Below are positions 1-8,369 of a stretch of 20,972 nucleotides of DNA, piece by piece. The translations under genes and the position numbers were made by a program. The notes under the pieces were generated by a model, which was not told the DNA's origin, ran no database searches, and saw nothing but the letters and a program-made list of their open reading frames with translations. Where the stretch lies: the NCBI GenBank assembly GCA_032718475.1, contig JAUCBJ010001541.1:1-20972 (forward strand), written 5' to 3'. The stretch's first letter is position 1. The number at the start of each line of letters is the position of its first letter. The DNA is from Nemertoderma westbladi (lineage: Eukaryota > Xenacoelomorpha > Nemertodermatida > Nemertodermatidae).

Positions 1-913
1 CCGCTTGAGCAAGGGTGACATCAGTTGGTTCTTCATAGGTTGATCTCTCAGCCAGCTGGGATTTCCACTGGGCCGTTTCCTGTACTTTGAGATCTACCCG
101 ATGTAGCCAAGTTTTGACAGCAACCTGCAGCGACGTGTCCTGTCTTCTTTTGGAAGTTTCCTCAAAGGCTGAGAGGATTAGTCGTATGCGTAGGGTTCTT
201 TCGCGTATTTGATATAGCAGTTCTTCCTGCTCTTGAGGTCCGTGAGGTTGTCGAAACAGTTGTTCTTCCAATCGATCCAAGGATCCGAAGAATCCCTGCA
301 CATATCCTGCTGCTGACCTCTTCCAAACAGCTGGATCCATTGTATCTTTAGCCACTCCCATCCTGTGTATATCTTCCCAAGTAGCCTCAGACAGATCCAA
401 CGGGAGTCCGAGTCCGGGAAAGTTCCATTGTGATTCAACAATAGATATCAATTCTTCCCTGGCGTATCCCGCGTAATTGTCTTGGGTCGCTCGCTTATTC
501 CTCGCCCAGTCGGCTTGATGTTCTTCAACCGCAATGAATATAGTAGTTAGCACTGCAGCAGGAAGGGTAAGAAGGGGGTCCGAGTAGACTGTAGCAGCCA
601 TCTGCACTCCGCCTTCGGGGGTCAGCTCTACAGTATCCGAACTGCTGGAGCTATCGGATCGCTGGGAAGTAGGTTCTTGACCAAGATGTTGCTGCGATAG
701 GACAGCTGCCTCTTGGTTCCGTTTGACCTGCGCCCGAGTGCCTATGATGGACCTATGGTGGACTAGCCTAGGGTCTGATACTACTGGAGGGATGACCTTT
801 TTTACAGTAGGAGGTGAGCCGAACTCCTTTCTTATTCGCTCCACACTCCTATCTGAATCACAGATAGTTGTATCGATCAGACTGTCTGACAGGTTTTGCT
901 GAGTGTCAGACAT
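1..913 (-). CDS. Unrecognised protein, N-terminal 304 residues, open at the left edge (Gag/ORF1-like only by architecture)
   Basis: Reading the minus strand from the ATG at 913-911, the frame has no stop for 304 codons and leaves the window still open. The start is supported by an in-frame TAG 9 bases upstream and an A at -3 (AACATG). The N-terminus (MSDTQQNLSDSL) is polar and probably disordered. Residues about 75-110 form a Ser/Gln-rich linker with a run of serines. From about residue 115 the protein is rich in Trp, Glu, Arg and Leu with heptad-like spacing, suggesting a helical domain (WARNKRAT, WEDIHRMG, FFGSLDRLEEQL). No signal peptide, membrane segment, zinc knuckle or catalytic motif is visible. 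Base composition is richer in G and C than the DNA upstream. I do not recognise the family. A retroelement Gag or ORF1 is plausible from the helical character and repeat-rich setting; a single-exon host gene is the alternative. That it is coding is likely; its function is unknown. Confidence 0.75.
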   Translation of the reverse strand, partial: MSDTQQNLSDSLIDTTICDSDRSVERIRKEFGSPPTVKKVIPPVVSDPRLVHHRSIIGTRAQVKRNQEAAVLSQQHLGQEPTSQRSDSSSSSDTVELTPEGGVQMAATVYSDPLLTLPAAVLTTIFIAVEEHQADWARNKRATQDNYAGYAREELISIVESQWNFPGLGLPLDLSEATWEDIHRMGVAKDTMDPAVWKRSAAGYVQGFFGSLDRLEEQLFRQPHGPQEQEELLYQIRERTLRIRLILSAFEETSKRRQDTSLQVAVKTWLHRVDLKVQETAQWKSQLAERSTYEEPTDVTLAQA

Positions 914-1020
914 GTTTAGCTATACAGTTGAAGGCTTACTGCTATAGTTACAGTTAAAGCAAGTCTAGTAATTCAGTATAACCACTGGCCTAGTACCGGT
1001 AATTTATTGCAGTATATTAG

Positions 1021-1268
1021 AATACCGGTATGCACTTATAATATATATAAGTATTGTGAACTAGGTTTGTCACAGAGTACCGGTATATAAATTTAGCACA
1101 GATATATATAAATATATAATAGGCCTATCGTGAATACCGGTATACAGTTTACACTTATAGTACTGTAGTATATATAAGTATAATTATGACCTAGAATTAA
1201 TTACAGAGTACCGGTATGATTTCAGCTCAAATTTATAGAAATAAATATAATAAGCCTATGGTAAGTAC
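1021..1268. repeat. Tandem duplication, two units of about 112 and 130 bp
   Basis: Unit 1 (1021-1132) and unit 2 (1133-1262) share the same order of landmarks. Each opens with AATACCGGTAT, followed by a CACTTATA block, a TATATATAAGTAT block, a GACCTAG or GAACTAG block and CAGAGTACCGGTAT. Each ends in an AT-rich stretch running into AGGCCTAT or AGCCTATG. A third start (AAGTACCGGTATG) follows at 1263. The units have diverged by indels. Confidence 0.7.
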
Positions 1269-2198
1269 CGGTATGTCAATTATTTTTAGAATAATTGAAT
1301 TCCTGAATATTTCAGGGTTACTTAGTTACTTTAACGTACTTTATTACCGTTATTTAAGCAGTAGTCCAACTGGTAGTGAGACCTAGTTGTTGTATGACAG
1401 GCCTACTATTTATAAATCTTTTGAGTTGATTTATAATAGATATATACCCGTTTAAAAGGGGTTTTGTCAATATTTGAAATAAATGTTATTATTTCTGGGG
1501 GTCACTACACGGAAGCTGTGTGCTCTCAGTGAAGTGCTATTTATTTGACACTAAAACTGATAATTCTAATTTACCTAAGTTACTTAATACTACAAATTAC
1601 TTACGATATTGGTGAGATTAATTCTCTAATTAAACACAACAAAATATTACGTACGAAATTTTTAGGGTAATTTTACAGGAAGTCTACAAACCAGCCTAAC
1701 AAAGGGTTAGAATTCTGGTTATTACAACGGACAGGGTACTACGGTATTTGAAATAATAGTAGTAGTAAATATATTGTACTGTCCAGATAGGAAAATACCA
1801 CCGCCTGACGACCTATAACCGTATCGCTATAGGTACTACGTTATGTATCACGGATTGTTCCTACCCAGAAGCTAATAGAGCTAACGAATGTGCCTATCAA
1901 CCACTTTACAACACAAATATACTGCCTACACTAATTACTTCGGAAAGCACTGTACACTAAACCCTAAATTAGGTACAAGTACCGGTATAACAAATAATCA
2001 GTAGTTAAATATACTTGAACAGTTAAAAGAACCACGGCATCTGCTGGAGTGACCGAAGCACAAAATCTCCAGTCTTTACCTACGCCGAGCAGCCCTGATG
2101 TAGTACCGGGGTTAGTTTAACTATAACGGTATGTATAACAAGCACAATTACTGTAGGAATAAACTTGGGGACATGAATGTTGCGAATAATCGCATAAA

Positions 2199-2771
2199 CT
2201 CTGAATAATAAATATTACGCTACCCGTACAGAATACTCAAACAAATACAAACCAAACGCTGGCAAACTACTATCAAGCCTAAACAAACTACAGTATGTGC
2301 AGATTCTGAAACTGTTAGTTAGTATGCGTTCTAACACGGTAGTACGACTTACTCTTTAAGAGGGGATTGACCTTACAGCTTATGGCTGCCCCAACTTACT
2401 AACGGCACTTTATCAGACCACTCTACACACGCAGCAATCCCTTCAGACCTAAAAATAGCTAGACAACAATCCAGCCTACAAATATTTGAGTAATAACTAT
2501 TACGGTACCTGAACAGACCACACAAACAAACACAGGCTAAAACACTGGTAGACTACGATCAAGCCTAAATAAACTACAGTATATGCAGACTCTGAAACTG
2601 TTAGTTAGTATGCGTTCTAACACGGTAGTACGACTTATTCTTTAAGAGGGGATTGACCATACCGCATATGGCTGCCCCAACTTACTAACGGCACTTTATC
2701 AGACAAACTCTACACACGCCGTAATCTCTCCAAACTCAACAACAGTCAGACAGCAGCTCAGCCTACAATTA
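2199..2771. repeat. Tandem duplication, two units of about 286 bp
   Basis: Blocks from 2199-2484 recur in order at 2485-2770 with a constant offset of 286-287. Examples are GCCTAAACAAACTACAGTAT at 2277 against GCCTAAATAAACTACAGTAT at 2563, and the near-identical stretch around TTAGTATGCGTTCTAACACG. The end of unit 2 repeats the start motif (GCCTACAATTATCTGA), indicating a partial third unit. The middle of the unit is much better conserved than its edges. No open frame spans it. Confidence 0.85.
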
Positions 2772-4061
2772 TCTGAACAATCTGAGCAGGGTCACACGCC
2801 TTCTGCTCAATATTAGCCTACTAGGAAATAAAACCGACAGAAATAGGTAAAATCTCAATAAAAATTCAGGGCTGCAGTCCCTGATTAAGTACTAAGACCT
2901 ACCAGTATACAATAATCAAAATCGAATAATACTAAATGTACTTGTACAGCAGTACCGGTACCGGTGATGACAGTTAGGCCTACTGACCTACAGAAGTACC
3001 GGTTCAGTTTTACCAGTCACTACGGTATTTTGCAACCTTATTGCCTACTGCAATAAGATTATAAACTGTTACTGTTCGCGCTTTTGAAGACCTTTAGCAG
3101 TTTAACCTGCCAAAATTTATATGTCTTTTAGTTAATTAAAACAACTTTAGCATACGACAATACTTTATGCTAATACACAAAACATTACCCGAAGTCAGCC
3201 CATGCGCGATCATTCACCCGATGGATCTACACCCGGGAGGCTGAATCCGGCTGCTTAAATTTGATTATTGCAGTGTAAGGTTGCAGTGTAAACTTACTGT
3301 ATTATTCGATAGATCGTTAATAATTAATTTCTGACAGATATTATTGGCTTTCGGGAAATATTAACAGTTCCTTTAGGACGTGGCGCTCTATCTATTTAAA
3401 CAGAACTAGGACTTATACTAAACGCAACGATACTGCTTATGATTAAAGTATAAAGCGTATTCTTTAGGAAATACTTTGTTACCAATCACAATCATGCACA
3501 CTATTCTGCCGACCGTCAGTATATTTGATCACACATAAAGAGAGCAGTAATTGACTCATGTAGGGTCTGCTAAATAACATTAGATTCAATACACACCACA
3601 TTAATATAAATCGCAATTGTTATGTATAGCCGGTCTCTCTAACCTGTAGTGTATCAAGAAAATTGGGAAATTTGGGTGATTTATCCGTATTATCCAAAGA
3701 GCAATATTTCCATCAACAAATAGGTACAATTAATAACTGACGGTAAATAACAGTACAAACAATATGATTAATGCAGTTAAATTAAGTGAGTTAGTGAGTT
3801 CGTTCGTTAGATTAGGTAACAGTTTATACTTTCGATAATTCAAGCAGTTTTACTAGAGTTCTTCCCAAAAAGCCGGTGTTATGGCGAAAATGGGAACACA
3901 ACAACAGAATCATATAAAATCATATAACTACTACTACTATACGAGTATACCAAAAACTCTTATTCCACGAAGCCCCGTTCAACACAGAGGATGAGCAGTG
4001 AGATAGGAAATTCAGTTCAGTAGCGCTGGGATAGGTCGAAATCAACGCCTACGCAAATTCT

Positions 4062-4215
4062 ATTGGCTGACACGAACAGCAAGGCTAAGGCAACCTCTCT
4101 AAGCTAGTTGGCCGATTAAACTGAGCCCAGATATCTCCGTACAGCACATCAGCCAATAAGCTGGTAGCTTGCACTATTTTAGTTATAAATCCCTTTGAGA
4201 GTATTCTAGCGACTG
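4062..4215 (+). promoter_or_regulatory. Promoter-like segment with CCAAT and TATA elements
   Basis: An inverted CCAAT box (ATTGG, 4062-4066), a forward CCAAT (4153-4157) and TATAAAT (4184-4190) occur in the order and spacing of an RNA polymerase II promoter on the plus strand. Initiation would be predicted about 25-30 bases after the TATA, near 4212, just before a run of ten G at 4215-4224. The segment looks less AT-rich than its flanks. Downstream is the antisense 3' end of a retrotransposon copy, so any original gene has been displaced or deleted. It could be an orphan promoter, the U3 part of an LTR, or chance. Confidence 0.3.
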
Positions 4216-4252
4216 GGGGGGGGGAACTGGCCAGCAAAGGCAAACGTATCAG

Positions 4253-5749
4253 TTATCCCACAAAAGCTTTTACAGCATGTTCTAATGAGCTGAGGAGCCA
4301 TTGGGCTCCCTCTAGTGATTCTGAGAGTACTCCTAAGTCATCAGCAAAGTCTAGATCAGTTAGGTACTTGGCAGGATTTCCTCGACTTCTGGAGCCAGTA
4401 GGTGGAGTTATCATCACCCCATCATCATTATGATGATCTAAGGACATGCGTAGAACATAGTCAACCACAATTATGAACAAGAATGGTGCAAGTGTGTCTC
4501 CCTGGAGGACGCCCCATAACACTTCAAATGGTTCTGTGTCACCATCAACAGTAGACACACAAATGTTGTTGAACCATCGTATACTGATCTGATTGCTGCA
4601 ATAATTCCATCAGGAATCCCATATAATGAAAGTATGCTGAACATACGTGAGCGGGAGACTGAATCAAAGGCCTTGAAGAAGTCAACAAAGATAACAGCCA
4701 GATGCCTGTCTTTCTTTTTTGATAACTCTTCAATTATCCTTCTAAGTGCCAAAATGGGTTCCATGGTCCCACGACCTTTACGGAACCCATTCTGATTTCC
4801 ACGGAGCAGTCTCTCAATGGGATCCCTTATGCGATTTAATAGAATTCTATTGTATAGTTTTGCAGCAATCGAGATCAATGAGATTCCCCGAAAAGAACCA
4901 TAGAGTGTTAGGTTGCCCTTTTTGGGAACTGGCACCAACTTATTTGTTTTCATTTCTTGTGGGACTCTTGTTGTTCGGTACATGTCTACTATGATGGGAT
5001 AGATGAGCTTTAAACACTCAGGTATTTTAAAGACCTCAGGGGGAACACCATCTACTCCACTGGCACGATTGGTCTTAATGCTCTTTGCAGCAGCCTTCAC
5101 TTCTGCAAAGGAGATATCGCCAATGGGAATATCTGGGAGTACAGACTCAGACACTTTTACTTCTATAAAGTTATCAGGCAATACCCTGTCATTATTGAGG
5201 AGCTTTTCAAAGTGGACCTTCCAACCATTGAGGCGATCGGCTGGTGATTCAGCCTTAACCTTGGTGGTTGGTTGGCTTTTCCACCCAGTAAGCAAGTTGA
5301 TCGATTTCCATGCCTGGGATGATTGCCTGCTGTCGTCGGCATCATTGATGGCATCAACCTGTTGGTTTATTAGCTCCTGTAGATTAACAGAGTACTGCCT
5401 GTTCAGGGACCTAGATGCAGCCTTAACTGCATTCTTGGCCGCTGTAGTCTGTTTGAGTCGGCAATCTTTCTGCGCCTTAAATAGGTCATTTCGGCACTTC
5501 TGAATTTTGTTGTCAGTCCAGGGGACCCTTTTCCTGTTTCGAGGGTATAGAGGAACTGTTTCTGCAGCTGCTAAATTAACTGCTTCTGTGAAGGCAGTAT
5601 AGCCCTCACAGTGATCTGCCGCCTCAGAGGCAAGAACCTCATACCTGTTGCTCAGCTGTAGTGTGAAGCTGGATCTCACACTTAGCTGTTGCAACAGAGA
5701 GGACCAGTCATGCCGCGGTAAGGCAGATTTCGTTGTTCTGCTAGCACTC
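4253..5749 (-). pseudogene. Reverse transcriptase domain of family A copy 1, frameshifted and 3'-truncated
   Basis: The frame continues from the EN domain through a basic linker (about 5750-5050), which has a conserved Trp-containing block (VPWTDNKIQKCR). It then enters the RT fingers (SGVDGVPPEV, LVPVPKKGN, NGFRKGRGT). Motif A reads FVDFFKAFDS near 4661-4690; the catalytic Asp is present, but a Phe stands where the related copy 4 has Lys. A frameshift near 4560 follows, and motif B (GVLQGDTLAP, 4483-4512) and motif C (FADD, 4337-4348) lie in the next frame. That frame ends at 4253, where the thumb should begin. The catalytic residues are all visible, so the copy died through frame damage and loss of its 3' end. 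It could be joined by inversion to sequence elsewhere, but no thumb-coding piece lies directly downstream. Confidence 0.85.
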
Positions 5750-6656
5750 AGAATAAGTCTTACCTTGGCCACAATAAGGCGGTGATCACTGGAGAAGGGT
5801 CGAAGTGTAAATGCATTATAGTCTTGTATAGAGCTCCTGTACTTCCTTCGAAACAGAATATGGTCTATCTGGGACTTGTGATCACTGGGTCCACTATGAG
5901 TCCATAGCTTTCCAGTTCGCTTCTTGAACTGGGTTCCAGCCGAAAACAATCCATTTCCAGAGATAAAATCCTGAAGATGGACGGAATTTCGGTTGACACT
6001 ATTGCTATAGACCCAGGGCGATGTAGGTGATTGATGCAGACTTGCATTAAAGTCTCACAGGAATGTTAAGAATGCATGCTGATCCACTCCATCAGTAGCT
6101 GCTTGTAGATTGTGGTAGAAATTTTCCACCTCCTCTACAGGGGCAACACTAGTTGGAGAGTAGCACACAATCAGAACCACCTTAGGAAACTTCTTAGCCA
6201 GTGTTCCAGAACATGAGAAGTGGCAATGGATGATGCGGTTAGAGATTTGGTCTATTTTGTCCAATGCGGCATGTGCAGTTGGATTCATCAATAGACCAAT
6301 ACCACCATTGCCACTATCATCTGCTGACGCAAGGGCGAGTCGCCAACCGCCCCCATGTCCTTAATCAGAACCTCATCAGTCTGTCCAGTCTGCATTCGGT
6401 GCTCTTGAACACCCACTGCGCTAAGAGAAAGCTTATCTGCCAAGGCAGTCAGCTCACCTTGTCGCATTGGGGACCCGAGTGTTAGGGTGTTTACTGAGGC
6501 TAGTCTAGTGACTTGCCTCAGATTCACCAATGGCTTTGTTGGTCGGGGTGGAACATGAGAGTAGCCTCCAACTCCAGAATCCCTCTCCCCCTCACAATCT
6601 GGCCTCCCTGGTGACCCAGGTTTTGGGCCAGAAAGGTCACCTGGAAATGGACTCAA
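5750..6656 (-). pseudogene. Endonuclease domain of family A copy 1, broken
   Basis: The domain would nick target DNA to prime reverse transcription. From the ATG at 6656 the frame has a Pro/Gly-rich lead, then the EN motifs in order: SVNTLTLG with the metal-site Asn near 6491, then VQEHR with the catalytic Glu near 6404. A frameshift at about 6325 moves the reading into the frame that holds GNGGIG, VCYSPTSV (substrate-binding region) and DFNA. In DFNA the expected preceding Gly is a TGA stop (6055-6057). The same frame continues through SQIDHILF near 5865 and ends with the SSDH catalytic motif near 5787. Order, spacing and residues fit an APE-like LINE endonuclease. One frameshift and one stop make it inactive as a single product. 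Identity is secure; only the exact frameshift site is uncertain. Confidence 0.85.
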
Positions 6657-6770
6657 AGATATTCAACTAGAAAGCCAGCCATCTGGCTCTAAACGAACCT
6701 GCCCCTCAAACCTGTACCCTGAGTGAGCGAAAATGAAAACACGAAAATTGCCGGTAGGTACTAAAATGCA
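6657..6770 (-). promoter_or_regulatory. 5' leader of family A copy 1
   Basis: Between the EN start and the minisatellite lies a non-repetitive leader. On the minus strand it begins GTGCATTTTAGTACCTACC directly after the array and ends GGCTTTCTAGTTGAATATC directly before the EN start region. Both blocks recur in the same order on the plus strand at 8368-8386 and about 8590-8617, next to the same minisatellite. That recurrence is the reason for treating the leader and array as one unit. No promoter motif is evident. Confidence 0.5.
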
Positions 6771-6938
6771 CAACGAGCAACAATGACCAACAACGAGCAA
6801 CAATGAGCAATAATGAACAACAACGATGAGCTACAGTGATCAACAACGAGCAACAATGAGCAATAACGAGCAATAATAAAGTACAACAATGAGCAACAAC
6901 GAGCAACAATGAACAACAATGAGCAACAAACGAGCAAC
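6771..6938 (-). repeat. 10-bp minisatellite array, short arm (TTGCTCRTTG read on the minus strand)
   Basis: Units of CAAYGAGCAA on the plus strand repeat across about 168 bp with point variants. A non-unit interruption, TAATAAAGTACAA at 6874-6886, is the reverse complement of the interruption seen several times in the long array at 7219-7692, so the two arrays share a higher-order structure. Overlapping frames encode only Leu/Cys/Val/Ala-rich low-complexity peptides, which I do not call genes. Confidence 0.9.
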
Positions 6939-7218
6939 TACATGACTTTACGGCAATTCATTAATTATTAGGTATTGTTAGTACCGGTAAGTTTCAACGA
7001 CACTAGCCGAACAGAGCAAGACTGATAGACTGAAATCAGGTAAACTGATAAATATTTGCAGGCCTACCGGTCCCGGTATAGCAGTATTGTGCAGTGTGCA
7101 CCTTCGTGATGACATTGTGGGTATGGAAGCATTTTTTATTAAGTTCTTGGTTGGAAATTTATTTATATCCTACATATATATTCGGGATTACTGGGATACA
7201 TTATACTGCATAAGTATC
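6939..7218. other. Spacer between the two divergent minisatellite arrays
   Basis: About 280 bp of AT-rich single-copy-looking DNA separates two arrays pointing away from each other. It holds two ACCGGT palindromes (near 6981 and 7066) and one AGGCCTACC motif like those at 900-3000. A 70-residue open frame starting at 7087 runs straight into the array and is probably chance. Confidence 0.5.
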
Positions 7219-7692
7219 ATTGTTGCTCGTTGTTGTACTTTATTATTGCTCGTTATTGCTCATTTCTTGCTCGTTATTGCCCATTGTTGCTCGTTATAGC
7301 TCATTGCTGCTCGTTGTTGCTAATTGCTGCTCGTTGTTGGTCATTGTTGCTCGTTGTTCCTCGTTGTTGCTCATTGTTGCTCGTTGTTGCTCTTTTGCTC
7401 GTTGTTCCTCGTTGTTGCTCATTGTTGCTCGTTGTTGCTCATTGTTGCTCGTTGTTGCTCATTGATACTCGTTGTTGTACTTTATTAAAGCTCGTTTTTG
7501 CTCTTTGTTGCTCGTTGTTGCTCATTGTTGCTCGTTGTTGCTCATTGTTGCTCATTAGTGCTCGTATTGCTCGTTGTTGCTCATTGTTACTCGTTGTTGT
7601 ACTTTATTATTGCTCATTGTTGCTCGTTGTTGCTCATTGTTGCTCGTTGTTGCTCATTGTTACTCGTTGTTATACTTTATTATTGCTCGTTG
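7219..7692 (+). repeat. 10-bp minisatellite array, long arm (TTGCTCRTTG)n
   Basis: The array is built of TTGCTCGTTG and TTGCTCATTG units, often alternating as a 20-bp pair. The interruption TTGTACTTTATTA appears at 7233, 7475 and 7597, with a variant at 7670, giving a higher-order repeat. The array stops at 7692, where retrotransposon copy 2 begins, and resumes at 8224. Several long frames cross it in all three phases; all translate to Leu/Cys/Val/Ala repeats and are artefacts of a repeat lacking stop codons. Confidence 0.95.
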
Positions 7693-8187
7693 AATAGGCT
7701 TTCCAGGATTTGGAAGTCACCAAGAATTAATCGGAAACTTAAGGTCCGGTTATTTAGAGCAGCAGTAGTTCCAGTACTCCTCTATGGGAGTCCATGCTGG
7801 GCTCTAACTGCTGAGGACACCAAATCTCTGGATGGCACATTCACAAGAATGCTACGCCGGGTTCATTGTGTCAAGTACAATGCACACATCTCCAACCAGA
7901 CACTATATAACATTGGAGGTGTCTCATTGGTTCCCCCAAGCTTGACACTAGAACAAAATCGCCTCCGCTTTGCAGGACATTGCTTTCGCCGTGAGGACCA
8001 GCCAGTGCATAATCTTGTACTTTGGCAGCCTCATGGAGTGAATAAGCATGGTGGACAGCCCATGACTTTCTTGAGACGCATCTTAAAGGACACTGGCCTT
8101 GAAGATGCGGATGATCTAGCAAATGTCATGGGTGATAGGGAGTTGTGGCGGTGCAATTTTGTCGATAAGCCGGCACAGCATTCTTAA
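7690..8187 (+). pseudogene. RT thumb and C-terminal domain fragment of family A copy 2
   Basis: The open frame gives LSRIWKSPRINRKLKVRLFR, then VLLYGSPCWALT, DGTFTRMLRRVH, the RLRFAGHCFRRED block, LVLWQPHG and a terminal RELWR segment. These are the conserved thumb and C-terminal landmarks of this LINE type and align block for block with copy 4 (IWKSDLSRHLK, YGGETWTLT, RLRFSGHCWRSKDE, LLFWQPTHG, REAWK). The EN and the RT palm are absent because of 5' truncation. The upstream part of the open frame is minisatellite read-through, so no start codon is meaningful. The fragment itself has no internal stop, which suggests a fairly recent insertion. Confidence 0.85.
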
Positions 8188-8223
8188 AAATGCAGCTGCA
8201 ATGCAGCATGCCGATCCTAGTAG
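7693..8223 (+). mobile_element. Family A LINE, copy 2 (5'-truncated 3' end) inserted in the minisatellite
   Basis: The insert begins inside the RT thumb region, runs to a stop at 8185-8187, and is followed by about 30 bases and a short CCTAGTAG tail. TATTATTGCTCGTTG occurs on both sides, at 7678-7692 and 8224-8238. This fits a 15-bp target-site duplication from target-primed reverse transcription, with the caveat that part of it is ordinary array unit. At the 5' junction TTGAATAGG resembles copy 3 TTGAATGGG, so a few bases may be microhomology. DNA similarity to copy 3 is high throughout. Confidence 0.8.
8188..8223 (+). other. 3' end of family A: short UTR with TGCAGCTGCA palindrome and TAG tail
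   Basis: After the stop come about 30 bases containing TGCAGCTGCA, then GCAGCATGCCGATCCTAGTAG. The same block occurs at the end of copy 3 (reverse complement at about 16868-16910). The palindrome next to the tail could fold as a small hairpin and may be what the RT recognises on its RNA; that role is inferred. Confidence 0.55.
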
Positions 8224-8369
8224 TATTATTGCTCGTTGTTGCTCATTGTTGCTCGTTGTTGATCATTGTTGCTCGTTGCTGCTCATTGTTGCTCGTTGTT
8301 GCTCGTTGTTGGTCATTGTTGCTCGTTGTTGGTCATTGTTGCTCGTTGTTGGTCATTGTTGCTCGTTGT
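8224..8369 (+). repeat. Continuation of the 10-bp minisatellite beyond copy 2
   Basis: The same units, in the same orientation as 7219-7692, resume at once after the copy 2 tail. A variant unit TTGGTCATTG becomes frequent toward the right end. The last units and the exit sequence (TTGCTCGTTGTGCATTTTAG) match the exit of the short array near 6760-6780 on the opposite strand. Confidence 0.9.

Larger units (their letters stand above)
991..3001. repeat. Dispersed TACCGGTA palindrome cluster
   Basis: The core ACCGGT in the context TACCGGTA occurs near 993, 1023, 1078, 1135, 1209, 1265, 1979, 2950, 2956 and 2997, often preceded by AG (AGTACCGGTA). Two further related sites lie at 6981 and 7066. 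In an AT-rich region this G+C palindrome is more frequent than expected by eye. Some occurrences belong to the tandem units; others stand alone. Confidence 0.5.
914..4252. other. Long non-coding AT-rich stretch upstream of the left ORF
   Basis: I find no convincing open frame on either strand across this stretch. It contains two tandem duplications, a scatter of TACCGGTA palindromes and, at its right end, a promoter-like segment, all listed separately. Short (TAG)n or (CTA)n runs occur near 1754 and 3927 but have no retrotransposon coding sequence beside them. If the left ORF is a retroelement gene, part of this stretch could be its LTR or leader. The matching LTR would lie outside the window, so this cannot be tested here. 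Confidence 0.5.
4253..6943 (-). mobile_element. Family A LINE, copy 1 (leader, EN and RT; 3' end missing)
   Basis: This is a non-LTR retrotransposon on the minus strand with, in element order, a 10-bp minisatellite (6938-6771), a short leader (6770-6657), an apurinic-type endonuclease domain, and an RT domain that stops just after the catalytic FADD block. The thumb, C-terminal domain and (TAG)n tail present in copies 2-4 are absent, so the 3' end was lost by deletion or rearrangement rather than by the usual 5' truncation. The EN resembles proteins that databases often label craniofacial development protein 2-like; the overall type is RTE-superfamily-like, but the clade is not settled here. 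Copy 3 at 16860-17815 is a close relative by direct nucleotide comparison. Confidence 0.85.

Noticed and set aside
3927-3940. (CTA)4 run as a possible minus-strand TAG tail for copy 1
   Set aside because: The 300 bases between it and the end of copy 1 show no thumb or C-terminal RT sequence.
5003-5503. 166-codon plus-strand frame opposite the copy 1 RT
   Set aside because: It is the antisense shadow of the LINE coding sequence, which has clear RT and EN motifs on the other strand.
7087-7697. Several long plus-strand frames coding Leu/Cys/Val/Ala-rich repeats
   Set aside because: They are translations of the stop-free 10-bp minisatellite, open in more than one phase, with no unique protein sequence.
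7219-8369. CRISPR-like array
   Set aside because: Units of 10 bp directly abut with no unique spacers, and the context is eukaryotic.
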